DNA of 14,089 nucleotides from JAYSSF01 sp043720715 (GCA_043720715.1 JAYSSF010000069.1:1-14089), one strand, 5' to 3'; shown: positions 8,050 through 14,089, numbered from the stretch's first letter. The notes: generated by a model from the letters alone, not told the origin. Numbers and translations are program-made.

Positions 8050-8865
8050 TTAGACTGCAAATCTACGAGCTCCGGCAAATTCAAACACACCATCAATCAA
8101 GTGAGCGATAGTTGTACCCTCATCTCCAATATATCATTGATTCATCAACACAAGATCAGCAAAATATTTATTGATCTTACCTTCTGCAATCTGAGCAATC
8201 ATCGATTCTGGCTTACCAGCTGCTTTGAGCTCTGCTTCAAATTCTGCTTGTTTCGCTTCAACTTCTGATACTGGTATTTCGCCCATTGTCATATATTGAG
8301 GATTCATTGCAGCAATCTGCATTGCTACTTGTTTTGCTGTTTGATCAGCTGTGTCAGTACCATTACGATACATCACTACAGCAGCAATTTTACCACCATT
8401 ATGAAGATATGCAGCAGCTTGTACATCGCCCAAATCAGTAGCAAAGATATCAGTGATTTGGATATTCTCACCAAGTTTAGCCATATACTGAGCCATTGCT
8501 TCTTGAGCTTGAGCAAGAACTGCGGGATCACATTGATCCATTGATGTAATTTCTCCAGTAGCTGAAGTAAGGATAGTTGTTACTTGATCAAGCATTTCTG
8601 CAAACATTTCGTTCTTCGCAACAAAATCAGTCTCACAACCAACCTTGAATACAGTCAAACGACCATTATTGATAATAACCTTAACCTGACCATCATTGAG
8701 TTCTCTATCTGCTTTCTTGGCAGCGTTTGATGCTCCTTTCTGGACGAGCCACTGTGTTGCAGCTTCAAGATCATTGTTATTTTCTTCTAATGCTGTTTTG
8801 CAATCTTTGAGTGATGCATAAGTAGCATCTCTAAGTTGTTTGACGAGCTGTACATCTACTGACAT
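8050..8865 (-). CDS. tsf: Translation elongation factor Ts
   Basis: 271 residues (ATG 8863-8865, TAA 8050-8052), with one UGA=Gly near the C-terminus. The N-terminal UBA-like module (residues 1-50) ends in 'AATQWLVQKGASNAAKKADR', the EF-Ts signature 'A..wLr.kG...A.kka.R'. 'VGCETDFVAKNEMF' carries the TDFVA-N motif that contacts EF-Tu's magnesium-binding region. 'AAMNPQYM' and 'PESMIAQIAEGKINKYF' are the coiled-coil/dimer portion. EF-Ts exchanges GDP for GTP on EF-Tu. Length is normal (E. coli 283). The conserved TGAG after LR is TYAS here. The partner rpsB lies upstream but is separated by a membrane-protein gene. Confidence 0.96.
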
Positions 8866-8892
8866 GAGATATCGTATATAAGCAAGTAAAGT

Positions 8893-9276
8893 TTATGTGT
8901 TTGTGACTGTGACTTCATGGTCAAAGATATTGAGTATCCGTGTACCAACACTGACAAGTAGTCACTCTTGGGTGTAATGTCATTGAAATGCACGATACAC
9001 CAATCGAGATACATATCATACTCATCCAAGTCAGACTACTGCAATCACCATCGAACCATATGGGATAAACCATAACGGAGAAGTGATAATCGCAGCAAGA
9101 ATAATCATTATCGACCATCCAAGTGACTGTTTGAGGTGCTGATATTCATAGACCGTGAGTTGAGATTTGGCGAGCTGAATCATGATACCCACAAGGAGAT
9201 ACATAAGTAATACTCTTTTGATCTCTACTGAAGTTGGAATATAGCGCTGATCTGCAATTTGACTAATATCGAGCAT
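8893..9276 (-). CDS. Small membrane protein, Tic20/DUF4870-like
   Basis: 127 residues (ATG 9274-9276, TAA 8893-8895) with five UGA=Gly codons clustered in the second half; the standard-code ORF ends at 9031. A polar N-terminus (about 1-19) with 'YIPTSVEIKR' is followed by a membrane segment about 21-36 (VLLMYLLVGIMIQLAK), a linker 'YEYQHLKQSLGW', then two close hydrophobic segments about 54-90 containing a GLGGVGYV turn in which three glycines are UGA. The linker resembles the 'fHakQAl..w' element of the DUF4870/Tic20-like family, so I suggest that affiliation with moderate confidence. Function is unknown. It lies between rpsB and tsf, with gaps of only 20 and 27 nt, so it must be co-transcribed with the translation genes. 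Confidence 0.7.
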
Positions 9277-9296
9277 CTCAGATAGTGAAAAAATAA

Positions 9297-9980
9297 TTAT
9301 TGTGTAATTCCAAAGATGTAGTTACATACGAACAATAGACTATAATAGTTATTTACGTTGGCAATTACAAGATCATCTTCTGACCAAAACTGGTTGAAGT
9401 CTGTCGATGAGAGCACAATACTTTCCTTCTTCATTTTATCTACTTCGCGAATCAGTTTGAACATTGATTTACCATCAATCACAAGCACCAAGTCAGGGAT
9501 CTTTTTGAGGTTTTGTACACCTTCATAGATGCGTTGTACCTTTTTGAGTTCTCTTTTTTTGGTAAGTTGCTCTTTTTTGGTGATCTTTTCAAATTCTTCG
9601 CTTTCGATGAATTTTTTGAGTGTGTTCATGGTTTTGATTCTGTTCATCAGAGTATCAAAATTTGTCAACACACCACTTGGGACATTGTAGTTGAAATAAC
9701 TACAATTGAATTTTTCTGCAAGTGACTTGATTTGGTCTGCAAAAACAGATTTTTCACAAACGATCAAGATTTCTTTGCTCTCTGAAAGAGCGAGTTGGAC
9801 TCTCTGCTTTGCATTTTCAAGTTGCTCAGCAATAATCTCAGGGTTGATGATAGTAATACCGTTTTGAATACCGAGCTGATATGGTCTCGTCTTAGGATGA
9901 GAAAATTTCTTCAGTGATCCAATATGAACATTATTATCAATCAATTTCTGGATTAGGTCTTGATTAGCGACTGTACTCAT
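9297..9980 (-). CDS. rpsB: 30S ribosomal protein uS2
   Basis: 227 residues (ATG 9978-9980), with no in-frame UGA. 'LIDNNVHIGSLKKFSHPKTRPY' gives the uS2 signature 'l...gvHfGH....nPkm..Yi', with H-I-G-S for HFGH. 'GIQNGITIINPE' matches 'g.RngiyIIDl', 'VPSGVLTNFDTL' matches 'wigGtLTNf.ti', and 'KKIPDLVLVIDGK' matches 'lP..vfvvD...'. The segment 'KITKKEQLTKKRELKKVQR' is the usual charged coiled-coil insertion. Family members are about 230-260 residues. The canonical rpsB-tsf pair is present but interrupted by the membrane-protein gene. Glycines are all GGN here, unlike in neighbouring non-ribosomal genes. Confidence 0.95.
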   Translation of the reverse strand: MSTVANQDLIQKLIDNNVHIGSLKKFSHPKTRPYQLGIQNGITIINPEIIAEQLENAKQRVQLALSESKEILIVCEKSVFADQIKSLAEKFNCSYFNYNVPSGVLTNFDTLMNRIKTMNTLKKFIESEEFEKITKKEQLTKKRELKKVQRIYEGVQNLKKIPDLVLVIDGKSMFKLIREVDKMKKESIVLSSTDFNQFWSEDDLVIANVNNYYSLLFVCNYIFGITQ

Positions 9981-10016
9981 AGGTAAACAATCTCGTTATA
10001 AGATAAAAAAATAATG

Positions 10017-10042
10017 AATAACTAATAACTAATAACTAATAA
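10017..10042. repeat. 7-bp tandem repeat between rplL and rpsB
   Basis: The unit AATAACT occurs three times perfectly (10017-10037) followed by AATAA. It sits in the 105-nt gap between rplL and rpsB, 37 nt upstream of the rpsB start on the minus-strand transcript, which contains no other recognisable element. A slippage-prone microsatellite here could alter the leader length of rpsB. Confidence 0.7.
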
Positions 10043-10085
10043 GCAAGAATTTTAGGACTCTTATCTATTCGCTCTTCGTTATCAA

Positions 10086-10472
10086 CTACCTTAAGTTAAC
10101 TTTTGCTCCAGCTTCTTCAAGCTTCGCTTTGATTGCTTCAGCTTCCTCAGCTTTGATTCCTTCCTTAACCATTGTTGGAGCCTTCTCAACGAGATCCTTC
10201 GCAGCCTTGAGGTCTACATTGAGGATTTCCTTAACTACCTTGATTACTGCAATCTTCTGTTGACCAGCGTCAGAGAGTTCTACAGATACAGAGTCGCTAT
10301 CTCCACCAGCAGCGGCGTCTCCACCAGCAGCAGCACCTCCAGCTACCATTACACCAGCAGCAGCTGATACACCAAATTCTTCTTCCATAGCTTTTACCAA
10401 GCTATTCATTTCGATAAGACTGAGCTCTTTTACGAGTTCTAATACTTTAGCAGCGTTTTTTGTAAGTTCCAT
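10086..10472 (-). CDS. rplL: 50S ribosomal protein bL12 (L7/L12)
   Basis: 128 residues (ATG 10470-10472, TAG 10086-10088). The N-terminal dimerisation domain 'LVKELSLIEMNSLVKAMEEE' leads through FGV into an Ala/Gly-rich hinge (about 37-59) and the C-terminal domain: 'KIAVIKVVKEILNVDLKAAK', 'DLVEKAPTMVKEGIKAEEAE' and the ending KLEEAGAKVNLR. It forms the ribosomal stalk that recruits GTPase factors, anchored by uL10, whose gene lies 43 nt upstream. All eleven glycines are GGN codons, none UGA. Length is typical (120-130 aa). Confidence 0.98.
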   Translation of the reverse strand: MELTKNAAKVLELVKELSLIEMNSLVKAMEEEFGVSAAAGVMVAGGAAAGGDAAAGGDSDSVSVELSDAGQQKIAVIKVVKEILNVDLKAAKDLVEKAPTMVKEGIKAEEAEAIKAKLEEAGAKVNLR

Positions 10473-10515
10473 TGTTATACAATAATAAACTAAATAAATA
10501 AGTTGTAGTTAATGA

Positions 10516-11028
10516 TTATTCACCTTTCTTTGCGATTTGATCCACAACAGAAGCGAATGATTGAGCTGGGTACTTGAGTAAGAACAACATCTTGCCAATC
10601 AATTCTTCCTTACTTGGGAGATTTGCGACTTCAGTCATTGTTGCTTGGTCAAGCCATTTCTTTTCCATCCATCCACCTTGAAAATCAATAGTGAACTTCT
10701 TTTTCTCTTTTTTTGATTCCTTGATAAATGTTGATACTGTCTTGATAGGTCAGATAAGATTATCAGGAGTAGTATATACCACCCAGATAGCTCCATTGAG
10801 ATCTTCAAACTTCACAGCATCAAAATCAGTCTCGGCCACAGCTCTTACAAACAATCTCTTCTTAGTCACTTGTAGCAGTCAGCCTTCTCTCTTGATCAAT
10901 TTTCTCAGATCGTTACTGTCGTTAACGCTGAGACCTGATTGTGAGAAGATTGCGACATTACCGGCGGCTTTGAGTTGGTCGATGTAAGCGTCGTGGAGTT
11001 GGACTTTCTTTTGCTTGGAGATTGCCAT
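10516..11028 (-). CDS. rplJ: 50S ribosomal protein uL10
   Basis: 170 residues (ATG 11026-11028, TAA 10516-10518), with two UGA=Gly codons (REG-G-LLQ and LI-G-PIK). 'MAISKQKKVQLHDAYIDQLK' then 'NVAIFSQSGLSVNDSNDLRK' and 'LLQVTKKRLFVRAVAE' follow the uL10 pattern '.k..k...l...l.....v.....gl.....~LR..lr......v.KNtL...a', with KKR in place of the usual KNT. 'ELIGKMLFLLKYPAQSFASV' is the C-terminal helix pair that binds bL12. rplL follows immediately, the usual rplJ-rplL order; rplK and rplA are not upstream. A terminator-like hairpin ends 24 nt before the start codon. Confidence 0.94.
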
Positions 11029-11051
11029 GTACTCGATCACGGTAAATTAAT

Positions 11052-11080
11052 AAAAAAATCGTTGCTCTACCAGACAACGA
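11052..11080 (-). terminator. Intrinsic terminator or attenuator just before rplJ
   Basis: On the minus strand TCGTTG (11080-11075) pairs with CAACGA (11064-11059) around a 10-nt loop and is followed by seven T residues (11058-11052). It ends only 24 nt before the rplJ ATG. Either it ends desulfurase transcription and rplJ has an almost leaderless promoter in the remaining AT-rich bases, or it is an attenuator in the rplJ leader, a common site of uL10-bL12 autoregulation. An upstream TAACAG/CTGTTA pair could take part in alternative folding. Confidence 0.7.
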
Positions 11081-11147
11081 CACAATAACAGATAATAAGC
11101 AAAATGCTGTCATATACTGTTACCTCGATAGGATTTATGATCTTACG

Positions 11148-11179
11148 ACCACCTATTGTCTTCGGTAGACTAAGGTGGT
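11148..11179 (-). other. Stem-loop directly after the desulfurase stop codon
   Basis: ACCACCT (11179-11173) pairs with AGGTGGT (11154-11148), and an inner GTCT/AGAC pair is stacked inside. There is no T-run after it, so it is not a standard terminator. It begins at the base following the TAA of the desulfurase and lies in the 151-nt leader region of rplJ, so it may stabilise the upstream mRNA or be the first element of the rplJ leader. Confidence 0.5.
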
Positions 11180-12409
11180 TTATAGTGATGTCTGACACAA
11201 TTGCAAGACGGATTCAAAAAACTTATCAATATCTTCTCTTGTACTATAGACATATAGTGACAAACGCCCAAGCTGACCATGTCATATTTCCTCTACCAAT
11301 GGATGAGCGCAGTGACCTCATGTACGGATACAGATTCACTGTTGTCATAGCCTCTCTCCGAGCTGGAGAATACTCGACCCATCAGATAGATAAAATGAAA
11401 ATACTCAAAGCCTATCTTCTAATTGATTGTTGACTAATATAAGCTTATCCTGTTGTGCAAACTTCCCCAACACATAATTAATAAGCTCTTGTTCATATGT
11501 TTGCCACCATTCATATCATCAGATCGAGTCGAAGTATTGTAATGCATATAAATACGATGCTGCAGCAATGAGATTGGGAGTACCAGGTTCTCGAGCTACT
11601 GATCAGGACTGGAGCGTATAGCCATCACGAGTCACGGCATCAATCACCGCACCGCCCACTCGAGGACATACGAGACGAGACATCCACTGCTTAGATAAAT
11701 ATAATATTCCAAGTCCTGTATATCACATCATCTTGTGAGCTGTCCATACCAGTGCATCGATTCATAATGCTTGCACATCGACATAACGGTTGGGCACCAG
11801 CTGACTACCGTCGATGATGAGGAATCTGTCAGATCCAGTGATCTGTCTGACACGAGCAATATCAGTAATGATTCCTGTCACATTACTCGCACCCGTCAGC
11901 GAAACGACTGTCACACTATCATCTAATAGGCTTTCAAGTTGTACATAATCCAATCCCCCATCCTCAGCCAATCACACCAGCTTGATAATAAATTCATGAG
12001 TCTGACTCAACTTCTGCCAAATCACGAGGTTGGCGTGATGCTCAACTGTAGAGAGGATAATAGACGATCACGAAGTCAGGATACCCGATTCTACCAGACT
12101 ATATGCGAGCATATTATATGCGTAGGTACTACTGTGAGTATAGATGATCTGATCTGCTGTGGTATTGATCAGCTTGGCAGCTGCGGCCTTGCTGGCGTCA
12201 TAGATATCTTCGGACTGCATCGCGAGCGGATAGCTCCCACGACCGATATTGGCATATGACGAGCTGATATATTCATCAGTTTTCTGAATGACAAAATGTG
12301 GCTTATGTGTCGTACTCGCACTATCGAGATACACAAGTTCTGGATGGGTAGTGAAGATGGGGAAGTCAGCTTTGATGTTCATAAGGTTCGTAAGGTTTAT
12401 AAGGTTCAT
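11180..12409 (-). CDS. Cysteine desulfurase, group II (SufS/CsdA-like)
   Basis: Up to 409 residues (ATG 12407-12409, TAA 11180-11182), made continuous by 12 UGA=Gly codons. A PLP-dependent class V aminotransferase fold: 'ELVYLDSASTTHKPHFVI' near the N-terminus, 'STVEHHANLVIWQ' (the H-H-N-W motif), 'IDGSQLVPN' with the PLP-nitrogen Asp, and 'VWTAHKMMGYTG' with the Schiff-base lysine at about residue 226. 'RTGGHCAHP' carries the catalytic cysteine at about residue 367, in the short-loop RxGxxC form of group II enzymes. It releases sulfur from cysteine for Fe-S cluster or tRNA thiolation. No suf or isc partner genes lie in the window. The start is uncertain: the first nine residues are encoded by a 9-bp tandem repeat, and ATG 12380-12382 (MNIKADFPIF) would give a typical N-terminus and 400 residues. 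Confidence 0.9.
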
Positions 12410-12412
12410 AAG
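12381..12412. repeat. 9-bp tandem repeat spanning the desulfurase start
   Basis: Three near-identical units (ATAAGGTTC, GTAAGGTTT, ATAAGGTTC) and a partial fourth (ATAAG) run from 12381 to 12412. On the minus strand they contain the upstream candidate start and encode the pattern NL-I/T-NLMN. Because the unit is 9 bp, copy-number change keeps the frame but would move the start relative to upstream signals. Confidence 0.7.
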
Positions 12413-12432
12413 TCCATTTTTCTAAAATATGC

Positions 12433-12461
12433 TTGCAATTTGGGGATGTTTTATGTATACT
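12433..12461 (+). promoter_or_regulatory. Well-formed plus-strand promoter with no gene behind it
   Basis: TTGCAA (12433-12438), a 17-nt spacer, and TATACT (12456-12461) give a good sigma70-like promoter. The only thing downstream before the terminator at 12482-12517 is about 15 nt and a five-codon frame (12473-12490, MKKPW then TAG). Any transcript would be about 50 nt long and would overlap the 3' end of the NYN gene in antisense. Chance occurrence in AT-rich DNA cannot be excluded. Confidence 0.4.
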
Positions 12462-12474
12462 GGATGCACAAGAT

Positions 12475-12517
12475 GAAAAAGCCCTGGTAGTTGGTTGGTC
12501 TCTACTGGGGGTTTTTT
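12475..12517. terminator. Bidirectional intrinsic terminator
   Basis: CCCTGGTAG (12482-12490) pairs with CTACTGGGG (12502-12510), nine pairs with two G-T wobbles on the plus strand. A T6 run follows at 12512-12517 on the plus strand, and CTTTTTC follows on the minus strand (12480-12475 region). The NYN gene's TAG stop lies inside the hairpin, so the main job is probably to end the ABC-NYN transcript before the desulfurase. Confidence 0.75.
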
Positions 12518-12999
12518 ATTATTTTTTGAGAAACTTCTTGGAGGAAGACAATAGGGATGTTTCTCTTTTTGAGGAGAAATGAGCAATAATTTCTATGAGG
12601 AGCGAGGATAATAATCTTGGTCTGCTTAGTCACAAAAAAATCGACCAAACAAGCAAAATCTCCATCACCAGTCACCAACACAACACTGTTTTTGTCTCAC
12701 TCATACCAATTAGTTACCGCCTGTACGACGAGCTCTGCATCACAATTTCACTTTACCTTGCCTTCGATCTCGAGTGTTTCCTTGAAGATCAGGGTATATC
12801 ATATCTTGCTGAGCTGAGAGTATAGGGGCTCATTACCTATGATATATCACACAAATAGATATATCGTCTGTGCTTTGTACTTGTCTTTGAGCCAATGATA
12901 AAACTTCTGATAATCGATTCATCACCACGGTTTGGATCACTGATGGAGATTTGCTCCATCGATATAAATATATGACTTTTGGCGCTGTTTCATCGACAT
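12502..12999 (-). CDS. NYN-domain (LabA/PIN-like) protein
   Basis: 165 residues (ATG 12997-12999, TAG 12502-12504) with seven UGA=Gly codons, so no standard-code ORF covers it. 'YIYIDGANLHQG' (10-21) is the NYN/LabA opening with the first catalytic Asp at 14 and Asn17. 'KGNCDAELVVQAV' (83-95) gives the second acidic site (Asp87, Glu89). 'VLVTGDGDFACLVDF' (107-121) carries Asp112 and Asp114 of the S/T-GDGDF motif, and 'LAPHRNYCSFLLKK' closes the fold. The acidic set is complete, so a metal-dependent RNase is likely, acting on RNA in the cytoplasm; the target is unknown. It lies 8 nt after the ABC ATPase gene and is surely co-transcribed. The three starting residues allow a second ATG at 12991-12993. 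A weak AGGA six bases before the first ATG is the nearest thing to a Shine-Dalgarno in the window. Confidence 0.88.
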
Positions 13000-13007
13000 A
13001 GTAAGTC

Positions 13008-14009
13008 CTAAAATCCAGACTGTAACTCTACCATTTTATAATACTTTCACTTCATTGCAAGGAGTTCTTTATGGGTTCATGATTCTACTACCTGTCATCA
13101 ATCAATATATAAGATCTGATCTGAGTGTTTGACTGTCTGGAGTCTGTGGGCAATCACGATGACTGTCTTCCCGCGAAATAGTTCATTGAGAGCTTGAGTG
13201 ACTAACTCCTCATTCTCGCTATCCAAGGCACTCGTTGGTTCATCTAGTAAGATAATATCAGGTCATTTCAGCATAATCTTAGCAATTGCGAGTCTTTGTC
13301 TTTGTCATCATGATAGTCTAATACCCTCTTCACCTATTTCAGTTTGTAGTCCATCTTTGAACTCATAGATAAACTCACAACGAGCAAGTTTGATGATATT
13401 GTTGATTTTATTTTCCAAGTCTTCGTCATCGCGAGGAGGTACGACGTGGCGATCTACCCCAGGAGTACTTCCTTCGGGCGCATTTTCTTTACCTTGCTCT
13501 GCTAATTGGTTTGTACCAGAGGCACTTCCTTCGGGTGCCGCGTCACTCGTATCCTCGCTCCCAAGTTTATCCCCGACTGAGGGGACAATGACGACATCGG
13601 TAGAAGAAAGACCATACGTCAAATTCTCCCACACCGTCCCATCGAAGACAGATGGCTCTTGTGTAAGGTATCAGATGTGAGGGTAGTAGGATTGGAGGCT
13701 AATGTGATCGTCTTCCTGAGGAACGAAGGATCCAGAATACAACTCCTCTGATCACTGGTTTCTTCATTCCGCTACGCTTCATTCAGAATGACAATTCTGC
13801 GGTGTTGGCAACGCCTGTCAATCTACCAAAATCTGTCATGATTGAGGATGGAGATACCCGGCAATCAGCTTCACCAGAGTAGTCTTACCTCATCCACTAG
13901 GTCAGACTAGGGCGATACGAGATCATCATAAGATATTCAGATAGAAGTTATTAAATACTTCAGCTCAGTTCGCATATCAATAGATGAGGTTCTTAAGGAA
14001 ACACTGCAA
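13008..14009 (-). CDS. ABC transporter ATP-binding domain (exporter type) with two in-frame insertions; membrane domain missing
   Basis: 333 residues if the TTG at 14007-14009 is the start; TAG stop at 13008-13010. An in-frame TAG at 14013-14015 blocks extension, and the membrane domain expected in front is not in frame. Motifs are complete: 'FLKNLIYGY' first strand, Walker A GPSGGGKTT (Lys about 42), Q-loop 'YLTQEPSVFDGT' (Gln about 117), LSGGQ (232-236, both Gly are UGA), Walker B with Glu257 in LLDEPTSALD, and H-loop His288. Residues about 68-100 and 139-196 are extra; without them the domain is about 242 residues, the normal size. The inserts lie between Walker A and the Q-loop and between the Q-loop and the signature, both surface positions. 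The catalytic set argues for recent function; the missing membrane part and lack of ATG suggest a gene remnant, or a subunit separated from its permease. The 80 bases to the window edge show no coding frame. Confidence 0.72.
13422..13595. repeat. In-frame insertion B in the ABC ATPase gene
   Basis: About 174 bp (58 codons; edges approximate) richer in G+C than the flanking gene. A 12-bp direct repeat ACTTCCTTCGGG occurs at 13467-13478 and 13524-13535, 57 bp apart and in frame, so the protein shows APEGS twice. Hairpins CCCC-GACTGA-GGGG (13571-13584) and GGCAC/GTGCC (13521-13539) are visible. The encoded segment is Gly/Ser/Asp/Glu-rich and probably disordered. It replaces nothing: the normal ABC helical subdomain resumes at 'DLENKINNIIKLA'. 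Confidence 0.7.
13710..13808. repeat. In-frame insertion A in the ABC ATPase gene
   Basis: About 99 bp (33 codons; edges approximate) between 'VDGQAL' and 'DHISLQSYYPHIGY', two pieces that are normally separated by only a few residues. It contains CTTCATTC twice (13762-13769, 13777-13784), the hairpin CAGAAT-GACA-ATTCTG (13784-13799) and a GGATCC palindrome. Read in the gene's frame it contains three UGA codons, so it is open only with UGA=Gly. The ATTCCGCTACGCTTCATTCA word resembles dispersed repeats I recall from other genomes, unverified. Confidence 0.7.
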
Positions 14010-14089
14010 AACCTACCTCTAAAATAACACTAAAATAATCAATTTTCACTAGCAAAAAAGCTAAGAAACAGTACTATATGACTAGTATT

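Noticed and set aside
11104..11433. Plus-strand ORF of 109 codons before the desulfurase end
   Set aside because: It overlaps the C-terminal third of the desulfurase, including the codon for the catalytic cysteine, and the rplJ leader. No motif or start signal is present.
12296..12490. Plus-strand ORF of 64 codons
   Set aside because: It is antisense to the desulfurase N-terminus and largely composed of the 9-bp tandem repeat. It ends in the bidirectional terminator.
12473..12490. MKKPW frame plus hairpin as a tryptophan attenuator
   Set aside because: Only one Trp codon, no biosynthesis gene downstream on the plus strand, and the hairpin is explained as the NYN terminator.
559..14009. UGA as tryptophan or selenocysteine
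   Set aside because: The UGA codons coincide with conserved glycines, Trp positions use UGG, and no SECIS-like hairpins accompany the dozens of UGA codons.

Overview
The window reads cleanly only if UGA is translated as glycine (genetic code 25). Under the standard code nearly every gene is cut into pieces. With UGA=Gly each becomes a full-length protein, and the UGA codons fall on invariant glycines: the LSGGQ signature and Walker A of an ABC ATPase, and GPGGL and PEGPSIGL of RpoB. This points to Patescibacteria/CPR of the Gracilibacteria or Absconditabacteria (SR1) type. I cannot separate the two from this window. The DNA is AT-rich, the proteins are compact, and none of the fourteen starts has a convincing Shine-Dalgarno sequence.

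Left part (1-2870): an HxlR-type redox/electrophile regulator (minus strand) is divergent from an FMN nitroreductase (plus strand). A perfect 12-bp inverted repeat brackets their shared promoter region. Then come an unrecognised secreted protein and an unusual nucleotidyltransferase of the pol-beta superfamily, ending at a bidirectional terminator and a dispersed-type palindromic repeat.

Centre (2872-11028, minus strand, transcribed right to left): rplJ, rplL, rpsB, a small membrane protein, tsf, rpsF, rpsR, rpmH, rpoB. This is a composite translation/transcription cluster. rpoB is not followed by rpoC, ssb is absent between rpsF and rpsR, rpmH sits beside rpoB, and a Tic20/DUF4870-like membrane protein lies between rpsB and tsf. 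Terminator-like hairpins stand just before rplJ and before rpoB, and a structured spacer separates rpsF from rpsR. All three could tune expression inside the cluster.

Right part (11180-14089, minus strand): a group-II (SufS/CsdA-like) cysteine desulfurase, an NYN-domain (LabA/PIN-like) protein, and the ATPase domain of an exporter-type ABC transporter. The ATPase reading frame has lost or never had its membrane domain in this frame, and carries two in-frame insertions (about 33 and 58 codons) of repetitive, GC-richer DNA. The shorter one is open only because UGA is sense. These inserts resemble in principle the protein-coding palindromic elements of Rickettsia and are the most unusual feature here. 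No tRNA, rRNA, CRISPR array, transposase or phage gene was seen.
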